A program made the translations under genes and the position numbers. This document shows, in pieces, positions 27,475 to 36,098 of a stretch of DNA of 64,000 bases (positions within the stretch are counted from its first letter, which is position 1; each line of letters begins with the position of its first letter). Below the pieces are notes generated by a model. That model searched no databases. It was not told the origin of the DNA and worked only from the letters and a program-made list of their open reading frames with translations. The DNA lies in contig JBPOFS010000001.1 of NCBI GenBank assembly GCA_051252515.1, positions 1-64,000 on the forward strand. The letters are read 5' to 3'. Origin of the DNA: UBA5078 sp051252515 (GTDB lineage: Bacteria; Pseudomonadota; Gammaproteobacteria; Pseudomonadales; Pseudohongiellaceae).

Positions 27475-27966
27475 TTATAAAGGAAGTAATTTAGACAGGA
27501 TGAGGGCATCTTCGCGGTGAGTCTCGCCCGGATTCATAGGGTAGTAGCCTCTGCGCTCCCCCACTTGTACAAACCCCAACGCTAGATAAAGTGCGATCGC
27601 GACTTTATTGGATGGGCGTACTTCCAAGAAACATTCTCGCGCCCCTTTCTTATAGCCCTTATCCAGCAAGTGTCGCAACATTCGCCTCCCATAGCCCATT
27701 GCCCTAAAGTCTGGATGCACACAAATGGTAAGGACATGAGCCTCCCCAGCGGCGGCCGATAAGACACCATGGGCGACTATACGATCACGCGTCGCCAAAA
27801 CCCAACATTCATAACCTGAACGCAAACAATCGGAGAATACACGTTTAGACCAAGGATTTTGTAAGGACAAATTTTCGCTTTGCACAACTAAATCAAGATC
27901 ACTTGCACGCATCGCGCGCATAAAAATATTGATTGAGTCGGGTTCTTTAGCAAACAAGGCGTTCAT
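27475..27966 (-). CDS. rimI: ribosomal-protein-alanine N-acetyltransferase RimI
   Basis: A 163-residue GNAT enzyme that acetylates the N-terminal alanine of ribosomal protein S18. The acetyl-CoA loop reads VHPDFRAMGYGRRMLRHLL; ECFLEVRPSNKVAIALYLALGF and RRGYYP are RimI hallmarks. It follows the holD-like gene with only three bases between stop and ATG, the same order as holD-rimI in E. coli. An internal ATG at about residue 16 (MRAMRASDLDL) is an alternative start and would be closer to the usual RimI length. Confidence 0.93.
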   Translation of the reverse strand: MNALFAKEPDSINIFMRAMRASDLDLVVQSENLSLQNPWSKRVFSDCLRSGYECWVLATRDRIVAHGVLSAAAGEAHVLTICVHPDFRAMGYGRRMLRHLLDKGYKKGARECFLEVRPSNKVAIALYLALGFVQVGERRGYYPMNPGETHREDALILSKLLPL

Positions 27967-27969
27967 ACG

Positions 27970-28902
27970 TTACGAGCCTTCATGAGCGCCGCGATCGCCG
28001 CCATTGAATTTTGCTTTCAAAGGCTGAAGCGTTTGCCATGTCTGACGCTTTCGTTCATTAATTGTTTCTGTAAACGCTGGATCACGCCCAGGCTCCATAG
28101 CACTTAAGCTATGGGTCATCACCACACTCACATCCAACCGTGGATGTTTTAGCACCTTCACACTCTCGTCTAAATCCCCTTCAGGAAATAGAAACTGTGC
28201 AGCGTCTTCAGCCATCAACAATAAATGCTGAACCGGGCGCAACCGCAGGCGTTTGGCCACAAAGCCTTCTAAGGTCTGACGAGCGCTAGCCCCATCAAGG
28301 TCAAGCCCCGCCCCTTCAAACAGCGGCCACGTAAACACCATAGGATTCAAATGCTGTGCTTCTACCGGCACCCCAAGCGCCTTAAGAATACCGGCCAATA
28401 AGGTTTGACTCGTTGAAGAGAACGAGACTGATTTAGACCATGGCAATTCAGTGATCACCGCCAAATGCTCATTAACTGGGATAAAGGCAAACGCAAAACG
28501 AATCGGGGTTGGCGCTGGAGTGTTGATGCTTTGTGGCGGCTCTGGAGTCTCAATGACTTTGCGCTCCACCGTCGGTATATTGTTTGTGTCTGCTGTTAGG
28601 GTTGCGGCTAACGCCTGCACCTGTTCAGAGACTTTAGCGCTCGCTGCAGGCGTCGCAACATCGGCGACTGGCATTTGCGGCTTCTCAGAGGGGGTCGGCG
28701 CGGACGGCTGCAATAACTGCAAGACCTCTTTGGCCGTATTGAGCGCAGAAGTTCCTGAGTCTTGAGCCGTCGCTTTCGCGGCCAAATACCCAGAGGCATA
28801 AGCGCGCGAGGGTTTTGCCCCAGGCAGCGCCCGACGCGGGAAATAGGACTGAATTCCCATCTCCTTCAGATACAACCCTTTCTGTGCGTCACTCAATGCC
28901 AT
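27970..28902 (-). CDS. putative DNA polymerase III psi subunit (HolD-like), extended
   Basis: 310 residues. The N-terminal stretch YLKEMGIQSYFPRRALPGA resembles the psi peptide (LQQLGITQWSLRRPGAL in E. coli) that contacts the clamp loader. The C-terminal half has strands and helices in psi-like order (ITELPWS..., LLAGILKALGV) and ends NERKRQTWQTLQPLK, similar to the psi C-terminus. Between them is a Pro/Ala/Thr-rich, probably disordered insert (about 65-145), making it twice the E. coli length. Position directly before rimI supports HolD. The ATG at 28902 is preferred over a TTG at 28935. Assignment is by motif plus synteny, moderately sure. Confidence 0.6.
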   Translation of the reverse strand: MALSDAQKGLYLKEMGIQSYFPRRALPGAKPSRAYASGYLAAKATAQDSGTSALNTAKEVLQLLQPSAPTPSEKPQMPVADVATPAASAKVSEQVQALAATLTADTNNIPTVERKVIETPEPPQSINTPAPTPIRFAFAFIPVNEHLAVITELPWSKSVSFSSTSQTLLAGILKALGVPVEAQHLNPMVFTWPLFEGAGLDLDGASARQTLEGFVAKRLRLRPVQHLLLMAEDAAQFLFPEGDLDESVKVLKHPRLDVSVVMTHSLSAMEPGRDPAFTETINERKRQTWQTLQPLKAKFNGGDRGAHEGS

Positions 28903-29040
28903 TACCACTAACCAATAAATTATCGTTGATAGCAATTATATGCCAAAGCCTCGCGAAAGGCTTCCTACGGCTTGCGCTTCGATTGTAGAAATTTGCTAGA
29001 AATGCTTGAATCATCCCTTGTGTAAAGCCAAGGGGGAATT

Positions 29041-30027
29041 ATGAGAGCACTTGTATGCCATAGCTATGGGACATCCGAAAACCTCGTTCTCGAGACCGTA
29101 GAAGATCTAACTGCAGGGACGGGACAAGTTGTCATTGATGTTTATGCGGCATCACTTAATTTTCCAGACACCTTGCAGATCCAAGGAAAATACCAGTTTC
29201 AACCCCCAATGCCGTTCATACCAGGCTCGGAAGTGGGCGGGATCATCTCGGCGATTGGCGCCGACGTGAAAGGCTTGAAAGTAGGGGACCGCGTGATGGC
29301 GACGCCTTCTATAGGCGGGATGGCCGAGCAAGTATTAGCCAACCCTAGTGCCGTTCGTAAAATCCCCGACAATATGGATTTTAAAACTGCCGCTGGGTTT
29401 GCCATGGTGTACACCACTTCCTACCATGCCCTGAAACAACGCGCCCAACTCAAAGCAGGAGAAACTTTATTAGTCCTTGGGGCAAGTGGCGGCGTGGGGA
29501 TGGCGGCAGTGGAATTAGGCAAGCTTATGGGCGCTCGTGTCATTGCGGCGGCCAGTAGCGACGAAAAACTGGAGTTTGTGAAACACGCTGACCCAGATGA
29601 ATTACTCAACTATAGCGATGGCGAGCTAAAAGAGAAGGTAAAAGCGCTAACGGACGAAAAAGGGGCTGACATCATATACGACCCTGTTGGCGGAGACTTG
29701 TTCGATCAAGCCACGCGATGCATCAACTGGAATGGCCGTATCCTCGTGGTGGGCTTTGCCAGTGGCCGTATCCCAGAGTACAAGGCGAACCTTGCGCTCC
29801 TTAAAGGCGCATCAATGGTTGGCGTTTTCCTTGGTCGCTTCCGCAAAGAAGAGCCAGAGGCCTATGAAGCGAACTTTGCTGAGTTATTGGACTTCTATCG
29901 CAATGGTCGTTTACGCCCAATCGTCACGCAAACCTTCCCCATGGAAGATTACATAGCCGCATTCAGTGTGTTTACTGAGCGCCGCGTGATGGGAAAAGTT
30001 GTGTTGGAAATACGTAAAGAAGACTAG
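29041..30027 (+). CDS. NADPH:quinone oxidoreductase family (zinc-less MDR)
   Basis: A 328-residue medium-chain dehydrogenase/reductase without the catalytic-zinc residues. It begins MRALVCHSYG; the N-terminal GroES-like part contains GSEVGGIISAIG. The Rossmann part has GASGGVGMAAVELGKLMGA, the AxxGxxG NADP-binding motif, and GADIIYDPVGGDLFDQA. It probably reduces quinones or enones using NADPH, in the cytosol. It is divergent from the holD-like gene and convergent with the AraC-type regulator one base away. The GGGGGAAT just before ATG is a usable ribosome-binding site. Confidence 0.92.
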   Translation: MRALVCHSYGTSENLVLETVEDLTAGTGQVVIDVYAASLNFPDTLQIQGKYQFQPPMPFIPGSEVGGIISAIGADVKGLKVGDRVMATPSIGGMAEQVLANPSAVRKIPDNMDFKTAAGFAMVYTTSYHALKQRAQLKAGETLLVLGASGGVGMAAVELGKLMGARVIAAASSDEKLEFVKHADPDELLNYSDGELKEKVKALTDEKGADIIYDPVGGDLFDQATRCINWNGRILVVGFASGRIPEYKANLALLKGASMVGVFLGRFRKEEPEAYEANFAELLDFYRNGRLRPIVTQTFPMEDYIAAFSVFTERRVMGKVVLEIRKED

Positions 30028-30028
30028 G

Positions 30029-31075
30029 CTATTGTGACGCCCTGCTTCGATAGATAGAGGGCGTCACACCATGCAACTCTTTGAATGCCTTATTAAATGA
30101 TGACAAAGAGGCATACCCCACGTCTAAGGCAATCGTCGAAATCGCAACCTGGCCCTCACTTGGGTCTTTTAGACGCTTTGCTGCCTCGGCGATACGGTAT
30201 TGATTCAGATATTGATTAAAATTGCGGTAATGCAGTTTTTGGTTGATCAAGCGACGCAGACGGTATTCCTGCATTGACACTGCGGAGGCCAACATTCCAA
30301 TCGTAAACCCAGGCTGGGTATAGAGCCGCTGGTTTTCCATCACATGGTGAATACGGTCCACTAGAGGCTTGTCTTTATCTTTGTCATTCATTCGACTTTT
30401 TAATGACGGCACCGACTGCTCTGTACTCGGCTCAATCAACTGCATGGAATCTCTATGCAAACGGAAAGTCGCGAGATTGAAAAGTAAGATCAGAATAAAA
30501 ATAATCCCTACAAAAACAATACTCAGCTGACTATAAAACTCGCCAAAGAACCCTGACCCGACAATAATCGCCACGATAGTGCCCATCGTTACAGTGAAGG
30601 GAACTCTGAATTTACGCCGGGTTTCCACCAAATCCACACCACGGCCTCGCACAGCCATTAGAACAACATGACACGCCAATAACAGCATCACGAGCTGGGT
30701 TGAGACATAGATTACCCAATACCCTATATCCGTATAGGGGCCGGTAATATTGCCGTAGGCACGCAAACCGATGTAGGCCACAAACACGGCCCAAACCGAT
30801 TTGGCGATTTTGGGGTTATCCACGAACAAATAACGCGTGATGACCCAAAGGACTGCGGGAGCGGTGATTGCCAACATATTGAACAGGAACTCAAACGCTC
30901 GTGGTAGGGCGTCCACTTCCGGCAATATCGAAGCAATATAGGAAATCAAACAAACCGCATAGAAAGACATGAGTCTTCCTAAGAATAGGCGTCGATAGTA
31001 GGTTAAATAGAACAGCGCCATTAAGAGCAATTGAGAGATCGCTAGAAAACTAGTGGCGTTTTGGAGCAGGGGCAT
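30029..31075 (-). CDS. membrane-anchored AraC-family transcriptional regulator
   Basis: 348 residues. The N-terminal two thirds hold about six to seven TM helices (for example ISQLLLMALFYLTYY and LSIVFVGIIFILILLFNLATF). The C-terminal 100 residues are an AraC/XylS domain with two helix-turn-helices: FTIGMLASAVSMQEYRLRRL and VAISTIALDVGYASLSSFNKAF, ending with the HGVTPSIYR signature. Such proteins bind DNA from the membrane and probably sense a lipid-phase or periplasmic signal. It ends one base from the MDR oxidoreductase stop; the target genes are not evident. Confidence 0.9.
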   Translation of the reverse strand: MPLLQNATSFLAISQLLLMALFYLTYYRRLFLGRLMSFYAVCLISYIASILPEVDALPRAFEFLFNMLAITAPAVLWVITRYLFVDNPKIAKSVWAVFVAYIGLRAYGNITGPYTDIGYWVIYVSTQLVMLLLACHVVLMAVRGRGVDLVETRRKFRVPFTVTMGTIVAIIVGSGFFGEFYSQLSIVFVGIIFILILLFNLATFRLHRDSMQLIEPSTEQSVPSLKSRMNDKDKDKPLVDRIHHVMENQRLYTQPGFTIGMLASAVSMQEYRLRRLINQKLHYRNFNQYLNQYRIAEAAKRLKDPSEGQVAISTIALDVGYASLSSFNKAFKELHGVTPSIYRSRASQ

Positions 31076-31291
31076 ATCCGATTCACTTTTATTTGTTTTA
31101 TGCCGTCAGGAAGATAGTAGAGCTCCCAAAGCATTGCAAGTGATCTCGCATTTTGTACAGACGAAAATATGCTTTTTTAGGTTAATCGCAGTCCACATGA
31201 AGTCATGTCGACCTGCTATCGCCAGTTTGCGCCATCAGTTGCCCCCCATCCCATAAACGGTATGAGAAAGGGAGCATAGATGTCTATTGCA

Positions 31292-32254
31292 TCAAGGGCT
31301 TACATTCACTGTGACGTACTCATCGTGATACAGGCCACCATCATCTGCTCGCGCCCAAAGGATGTAAATCCCAGGCTCATCGAACATAACATCTACCGAG
31401 TACATACCGTCTTCAGGAATAGCAGGAGGAGTCCAGAGCGGCCCCCACGGAGAATTGGCAGAATTACGCGTATCTTCCCAAGGCTTTATCTGAGGAGGGT
31501 CAAACGTCACATCCCCTACTCCACGATAGACGTTCCACGATAAGAACAAGCCATTGGTTTTACCCACCGTCACTTGGCGCGGCGGAGTCATTACTCGCTC
31601 AATCATGGCGTCGCGAGTAAAGTCAGAGGCTGTTCTAGCACGCGGCTTAGGCAAACCGTCATCTTCCACATACGTTTGCAAAGAGAGTGTTTCGCCCACT
31701 CGAATATTACGAATAACTTCGTTACCCACTCGATCGCCTTGGACCACTACTAGAGGAGAAGTATTTGATCGTGACTCAGGGCTACTTGTGCCGGCTCCCA
31801 AAGACCCCGTTTCAGAGGCAATCACTACGTTATCAACAACATAGTCACGCTCCAATGTGGCATAAGCCTTTTTCTCTACGCCATTGACGTTGACTGTCCA
31901 AACAAGTTCTTTGTCACCCCAATCCGACGGCACTTGTACCTTAAAGGTAAAGCGATTACGCCTAGGGAGAAAGTGTGTCGGCTGCCCTCTATCTTCAAGA
32001 CCTGGCGAGAAGAAATTGCCTTCACCCACGGGAATTTTGAGCTCTTCTTCCCAGTTCTCGTTGTGGTAGCCAAAAATAAACGAGAATGTTCCATCTTCGT
32101 TCTCCTGCCAACCTTCATAGGCAGGCTCTAAAAACTGCCCTTTTCGATAACTATCTTGTGCCCACCCATTGCTCAAGCCTAGGCTCAGCAACACGATGAC
32201 TGACAGTAATTTCGGCAATTGAATTCGCGTGGTCCAGCAACCCACAGACTGCAT
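31292..32254 (-). CDS. secreted hypothetical protein
   Basis: 320 residues with a signal peptide ending SNGWA-Q. The mature part opens with EPAYEGWQENEDGTFSFIFG and continues with FFSPGLEDRGQPTHFLPRRN, a pattern I recall from conserved hypothetical proteins of marine gammaproteobacteria and some other phyla. The rest is beta-rich and ends with an Ig-like strand series (GIYILWARADDGGLYHDEYV). No enzyme motif is visible; an envelope or extracellular binding role is a guess. AGGGAG six bases before the ATG supports the start. It is divergent from the CopC-like gene. Confidence 0.75.
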   Translation of the reverse strand: MQSVGCWTTRIQLPKLLSVIVLLSLGLSNGWAQDSYRKGQFLEPAYEGWQENEDGTFSFIFGYHNENWEEELKIPVGEGNFFSPGLEDRGQPTHFLPRRNRFTFKVQVPSDWGDKELVWTVNVNGVEKKAYATLERDYVVDNVVIASETGSLGAGTSSPESRSNTSPLVVVQGDRVGNEVIRNIRVGETLSLQTYVEDDGLPKPRARTASDFTRDAMIERVMTPPRQVTVGKTNGLFLSWNVYRGVGDVTFDPPQIKPWEDTRNSANSPWGPLWTPPAIPEDGMYSVDVMFDEPGIYILWARADDGGLYHDEYVTVNVSP

Positions 32255-32558
32255 CTAGAACTCCCTGAGACGCTGAAGCGCCTACATTAATTATTGTTGT
32301 TATTCAGCCCTCATCACACCATTGCGGAGCGACGCAGGTCTCCCTCACAGCGGAAATTACTAACAGAATTCGAAATTCCGAGGCAGTTCACAATACACCA
32401 GACCATCGAAATTTAAAATTTTAGATAAAAAATCGGCCTCTGCGTATCACGAGAGCATAAAAGCCATTTCAATCCCTGTTAAGGCCTCGACATCTGTCGT
32501 TAGCTCGTCCATATTTCGCACTTCAAATCCGTAATCTGACGTAATGCGAAGTAAATAT
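32255..32558. other. divergent intergenic region
   Basis: About 300 bp between the start of the secreted hypothetical gene and that of the CopC-like gene. It should hold promoters in both directions. I see AT-rich stretches around 32405-32435 but no convincing promoter pair, terminator or RNA gene. Confidence 0.4.
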
Positions 32559-33041
32559 ATGAAGACCTTTTTCTTGCGAATGACTCTCACCGTGGCACTC
32601 TCATTAGTGGGTATCCAGTTCGTGCAGGCACAGCACGTCATGTCTATTAACAACAATAGCGATGTCGAGCTCGAGTCCTCACCCATTGATGATGAAATAC
32701 TGGAGATAGCGCCAGATGAGCTGATGCTGCGCTTTAGCACTTATGTGCGTCTCGTAAAACTCACATTGACAGACCCCGATGAGCAATTCGTCAACATCGG
32801 TTTTATTTACAACCCTAATGTAAGCCGGGTGTTTTTCCTAGATTTGCCAGAGTTAGAGCAAAAACCCTATTACAACGTCGAGTGGGCAGCGATTGACCCA
32901 GAAAACCTAGTCGCCCGCGGCACTTTTAGGTTCTCATTTGGCCCAGGTGCAGTACGGGCCTCCACCTTATTGCCCGAAGAAGAGGAAATCATTCCTGCCG
33001 TGATCGTGCCGGACTACCGACTGAGCGAGCAGAACTTTTAA
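32559..33041 (+). CDS. CopC-domain-like periplasmic protein
   Basis: 160 residues with a signal peptide (MKTFFLRMTLTVALSLVGIQFVQA). The mature domain resembles the CopC beta-barrel: SSPIDDEILEIAPDELMLRFS matches the usual S-x-P-(A/x)-D...P..L.L.FS pattern, and YYNVEWAAID...GTFRFSF matches the last strands. If cleaved before His, the mature N-terminus offers a His that could bind copper. However, the usual DGH segment is replaced by DPENLVARG and no second His exists, so the canonical Cu(II) site is incomplete. ATG 32559 starts the signal peptide directly and has GAAG upstream. Confidence 0.7.
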   Translation: MKTFFLRMTLTVALSLVGIQFVQAQHVMSINNNSDVELESSPIDDEILEIAPDELMLRFSTYVRLVKLTLTDPDEQFVNIGFIYNPNVSRVFFLDLPELEQKPYYNVEWAAIDPENLVARGTFRFSFGPGAVRASTLLPEEEEIIPAVIVPDYRLSEQNF

Positions 33042-33163
33042 GCTTATTGAGGAGTTCGTTAGCACTTACGCCTTTATTTAGAGCGAGCGATGCGCTATAT
33101 TTTCGAACGCTTGCTCGATAGATCTTGTGAGCCTTACTAGCAACACATTCGAGTTGGAGCTAC

Positions 33164-34891
33164 ATGCTTAGCCACGATCAAATCACCAAAGATCTCAATA
33201 CTCTTAAAGCTATAGGAGCCCGCCTCAGGGCACCCAACTCACCACTAGCGGTCACCAACCTGCTCATCAACGGTATAGACACTCCCGTGTTTTCCCAAGT
33301 CCCCAATAATCTATCGGGGATCTACAATTTAGGGCTAGAACAAGCCCACCTGCCTTTCCTGATCTATCAAGACGAGCGCTATAGCTATGGCGAAACCGTG
33401 TCGATGGCACGGAAAATGGCTAGTCAGCTGGTACATGAGTTCGGCATTAAGAAAGGTGACCGAGTGGCCGTATGCTCTCGCAACAACCCTCAATGGTGCA
33501 TAGCCTACATGGCTATTACGATGATAGGCGCCATTGTCGTGCCAATGAACTCTTGGTGGCAAAGCAACGAACTTCTATACGGATTACAGGATAGTGGCAG
33601 CAAGCTCATTTTTGCGGACCCAGAACGCATCGAGCGCTTGCAACCCATCCTGGATCAACTACAGATCCAAATCATTGCCATCGCCCCTGCCAATGCAACC
33701 CCTTTCCCAGCCTTTCAATCACTGCTTGAGTCAGCGTCCCACGCCGATTCCTTTGATCCAGAAAAGCAGAACGTGCAGCCCGATGACGATGCTTCAATCA
33801 TGTACACCTCAGGCTCCACCGGGCACCCCAAAGGCGTGCTCTCGACGCATCGAGCCATCATCAACGCCTTGTATTCCTGGCTATTTGCCAAAGAAATCAC
33901 CGAAGAGTTACGGCCCGAGTTGAAGTCGCCCGAAGGGGCTCCCCAACCTGGAGTCCTCGCCAACGTGCCTTTGTTTCATGTCACCGGCAATCACGCGCAG
34001 TTTCTCTTAAGCTTTCTCTACAAACGCAAGTTCGTGATGATGTACAAATGGAATGCTGAACAGGCATTGCAGTTAATTGAAAAGGAAAGCCTGTCAGTCC
34101 TGCATGGCGTCCCCACTATGACCTGGGAGGTTATGAACTCTCCCCTTTTCGAAAAAACGGATCTCGGCAGCCTGCGCAGCGTGCAATCAGGAGGCGCGGC
34201 TCGCCCACCTGAGCACCTCACATTGATGCAGCAAAGGTTCCCAGAGCAAGCTCAGCCTGGCCTAGGCTATGGTTTGACCGAAACTAATGCCATTGGTGCC
34301 ACTATCACTGGAAAGTTCTATTACGCCAAGCCAGAGAGCACGGGACGCCCCACCCCACCACTGACCAGTATTCGAATTGAAGACGAACATGGCAAAGTGC
34401 TTGAAAGTGGTGAGGTTGGAGAGATATGCATTAAGGGGGCGACTATTATGAAAGGCTATTGGCAGCGTCCAGATGATACAGCCGCAGCCATACGTGATGG
34501 CTGGTTTCATACCGGCGACCTTGGTCTATTAGACGATCAGGGTTTCTTGATCATTAAAGATCGTGCCAAAGACATCGTGATTCGTGGTGGCGAAAACATT
34601 GCCTGCGCCGAGGTTGAGTATGCGCTGGCCGAGCACCCTAACGTCTGTGAAGCTGCCGTGTTCGGAATCCCTGACGCCCGACTAGGTGAAACGGTCGCGG
34701 CAGCAGTTATGCTAATGCCCGACTCTCAGGTCAGCGAGGACGAGCTCAAGGCCTTCCTCTCCACTCGTATTGCTCAGTATAAAATCCCGACTCACTTTAT
34801 CGTGCAGGCGGAACAACTCCAGCGAATAGCCAGTGGCAAAATTGCTAAGAAGCTTATTCGCGAATCGTGTATCGCCACCCTTAGCCATTAG
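33164..34891 (+). CDS. class I adenylate-forming enzyme, acyl-CoA synthetase
   Basis: 575 residues of the ANL superfamily, with MYTSGSTGHPKGVLSTHRA (ATP-binding P-loop), GYGLTETNA (A5), HTGDLGLLDDQGF (A7) and C-terminal IASGKIAKKLIRE containing the catalytic lysine. It activates a fatty, aryl or other carboxylic acid to its CoA ester. The N-terminal 40 residues before the conserved core are longer than usual. It stands alone on the plus strand and is convergent with the Smr-like gene. This is the second ligase of the window; the two are clearly different paralogues. Confidence 0.9.
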   Translation: MLSHDQITKDLNTLKAIGARLRAPNSPLAVTNLLINGIDTPVFSQVPNNLSGIYNLGLEQAHLPFLIYQDERYSYGETVSMARKMASQLVHEFGIKKGDRVAVCSRNNPQWCIAYMAITMIGAIVVPMNSWWQSNELLYGLQDSGSKLIFADPERIERLQPILDQLQIQIIAIAPANATPFPAFQSLLESASHADSFDPEKQNVQPDDDASIMYTSGSTGHPKGVLSTHRAIINALYSWLFAKEITEELRPELKSPEGAPQPGVLANVPLFHVTGNHAQFLLSFLYKRKFVMMYKWNAEQALQLIEKESLSVLHGVPTMTWEVMNSPLFEKTDLGSLRSVQSGGAARPPEHLTLMQQRFPEQAQPGLGYGLTETNAIGATITGKFYYAKPESTGRPTPPLTSIRIEDEHGKVLESGEVGEICIKGATIMKGYWQRPDDTAAAIRDGWFHTGDLGLLDDQGFLIIKDRAKDIVIRGGENIACAEVEYALAEHPNVCEAAVFGIPDARLGETVAAAVMLMPDSQVSEDELKAFLSTRIAQYKIPTHFIVQAEQLQRIASGKIAKKLIRESCIATLSH

Positions 34892-34897
34892 CGCACC

Positions 34898-35242
34898 TTA
34901 GCCGCGCCGGATCGTCACGAGAAGAGATCCGGTATTACCATTATCATGATCAAAATCGAGCACTTTGTCGGTATGCTTTAGCCAGCTCAATTGCCGAATC
35001 ACTTCATCGCGAATCAAACCTCTACCCACAATCACGCGCAAGGCGTGTGTATTGCCCGCCCAAGCTTCGTCCAAAACATCAGTGAGTTTATTCAAAGCCT
35101 CCGGGATCGTTTCGCGATTATGAGCGATATCGACTCGAAGTATAGAGCCATCCGTTTGTTGAGCGATGACCCCATCACACTTCGGACAACGATCCACACT
35201 AACACCCACTTGCATGCCACAATCCAAACAAGTTTTTTGCAT
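34898..35242 (-). CDS. zinc-ribbon protein with Smr-like domain
   Basis: 114 residues. A four-cysteine zinc ribbon (CLDCGMQVG...CPKCDGV) is followed by a domain whose layout matches Smr: RVDIAHNRETIPEALNKL, then LRVIVGRGLIRDEVIRQL, then GSLLVTIRR. The classical LDLHG and HGKG/HGxG motifs have become VDIAH and VGRG, so nuclease activity may be lost or changed. AGGGA at good distance before the ATG at 35242 fixes the start; the frame upstream is discounted. It may bind nucleic acid. Confidence 0.65.
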   Translation of the reverse strand: MQKTCLDCGMQVGVSVDRCPKCDGVIAQQTDGSILRVDIAHNRETIPEALNKLTDVLDEAWAGNTHALRVIVGRGLIRDEVIRQLSWLKHTDKVLDFDHDNGNTGSLLVTIRRG

Positions 35243-35583
35243 ATTTTCCCTGCTTATAATCTTTCTGTTAAATCGACACAAATATTCCAATAAAACGTCA
35301 TAAGGATGACACATATAGCGTCTAATCGGCACCGTCGATTATCGCTACAGCCCCTTTGAAGAAAGGCTTCCAGCAAATTTAAAAATATTTTCACTTGGCT
35401 ATTGCTTTCTAAGTTTTTATGACGATAATTCGCTTCGTAAACAGCCTGCTTTCACCGTCTTAGTAGACTCAAAAAAGGCGACTGTGACACGGCTACGTGC
35501 AAGCCTCAATCGCGTGCACGAAGCCAAAACATTGCTACAAAAAGCCAATTCGACTAAACGCGATTAAACGAGAGATTAATCAA
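35243..35583. other. divergent intergenic region
   Basis: About 340 bp between the Smr-like gene and the small acidic protein gene. It is AT-rich in the middle (35370-35440). Inverted arms CGTGCA (35496-35501) and TGCACG (35515-35520) lie upstream of the acidic protein and could be an operator or hairpin. No RNA gene is recognised. Confidence 0.35.
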
Positions 35584-35859
35584 ATGAAAAGTCATCAGTG
35601 GGATGATATAGCCGATAGTTCAAAAGACTACCTTGATTCTGGCGCCTTTATACCAGATTCCGACTTTGATGAGCCAAATGACAAACGTGTTCAAAAGCGT
35701 CATTTGACAGAAATGCGAAGACGCACCGAAGAGCGTCTCGACTGGAAGCGCATGTACGGTGAATTCCAATTCGATGACGATGACAGCGATATCAATGTTA
35801 GACAAAGCCTCGATATCGATGATTATAGCTTTGACGATGACAATTTAGACGACCGTTAA
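35584..35859 (+). CDS. small acidic protein, PA3496-like
   Basis: 91 residues. A central basic helix (QKRHLTEMRRRTEERLDWKR) is flanked by strongly acidic stretches; the tail is almost all Asp and other polar residues (DYSFDDDNLDDR). This resembles the small PA3496-type proteins of pseudomonads, linked by annotation to envelope integrity, but the match is by composition and I am unsure. Start ATG 35584 has GAGA upstream; an in-frame start at 35497 would cross the inverted repeat. A hairpin terminator follows. Confidence 0.6.
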   Translation: MKSHQWDDIADSSKDYLDSGAFIPDSDFDEPNDKRVQKRHLTEMRRRTEERLDWKRMYGEFQFDDDDSDINVRQSLDIDDYSFDDDNLDDR

Positions 35860-35880
35860 GTCGCCTGCCTTTCTTGCAAT

Positions 35881-35903
35881 AAGCCCCCATTCTTGTGGGG
35901 CTT
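35881..35903 (+). terminator. hairpin terminator after small acidic protein gene
   Basis: Perfect arms AAGCCCC (35881-35887) and GGGGCTT (35897-35903) with a 9-nt loop lie 21 bp past the stop codon. The following sequence is pyrimidine-rich rather than a pure T-run. Confidence 0.6.
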
Positions 35904-36098
35904 ACTCTGCTATTTTCGCATTATCAGCCACCCTAGCGATCGGCTTGGTTTCAATAAAGCATTGATGCAGCAATCACTTAGCAACGCCGCTTAGAAGGAA
36001 GTGAGATTTGTGTTCACCTACTTGCGGAACTAGTGTAATGTTTCGCCCTTAAACACGAGTTAGTTCAGTAATTTCCTTGAAATCCGGTTTACCTAATC

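Noticed and set aside
35497..35583. Upstream start of the small acidic protein
   Set aside because: The added residues have different composition and cross an inverted repeat; ATG 35584 has its own GAGA site.
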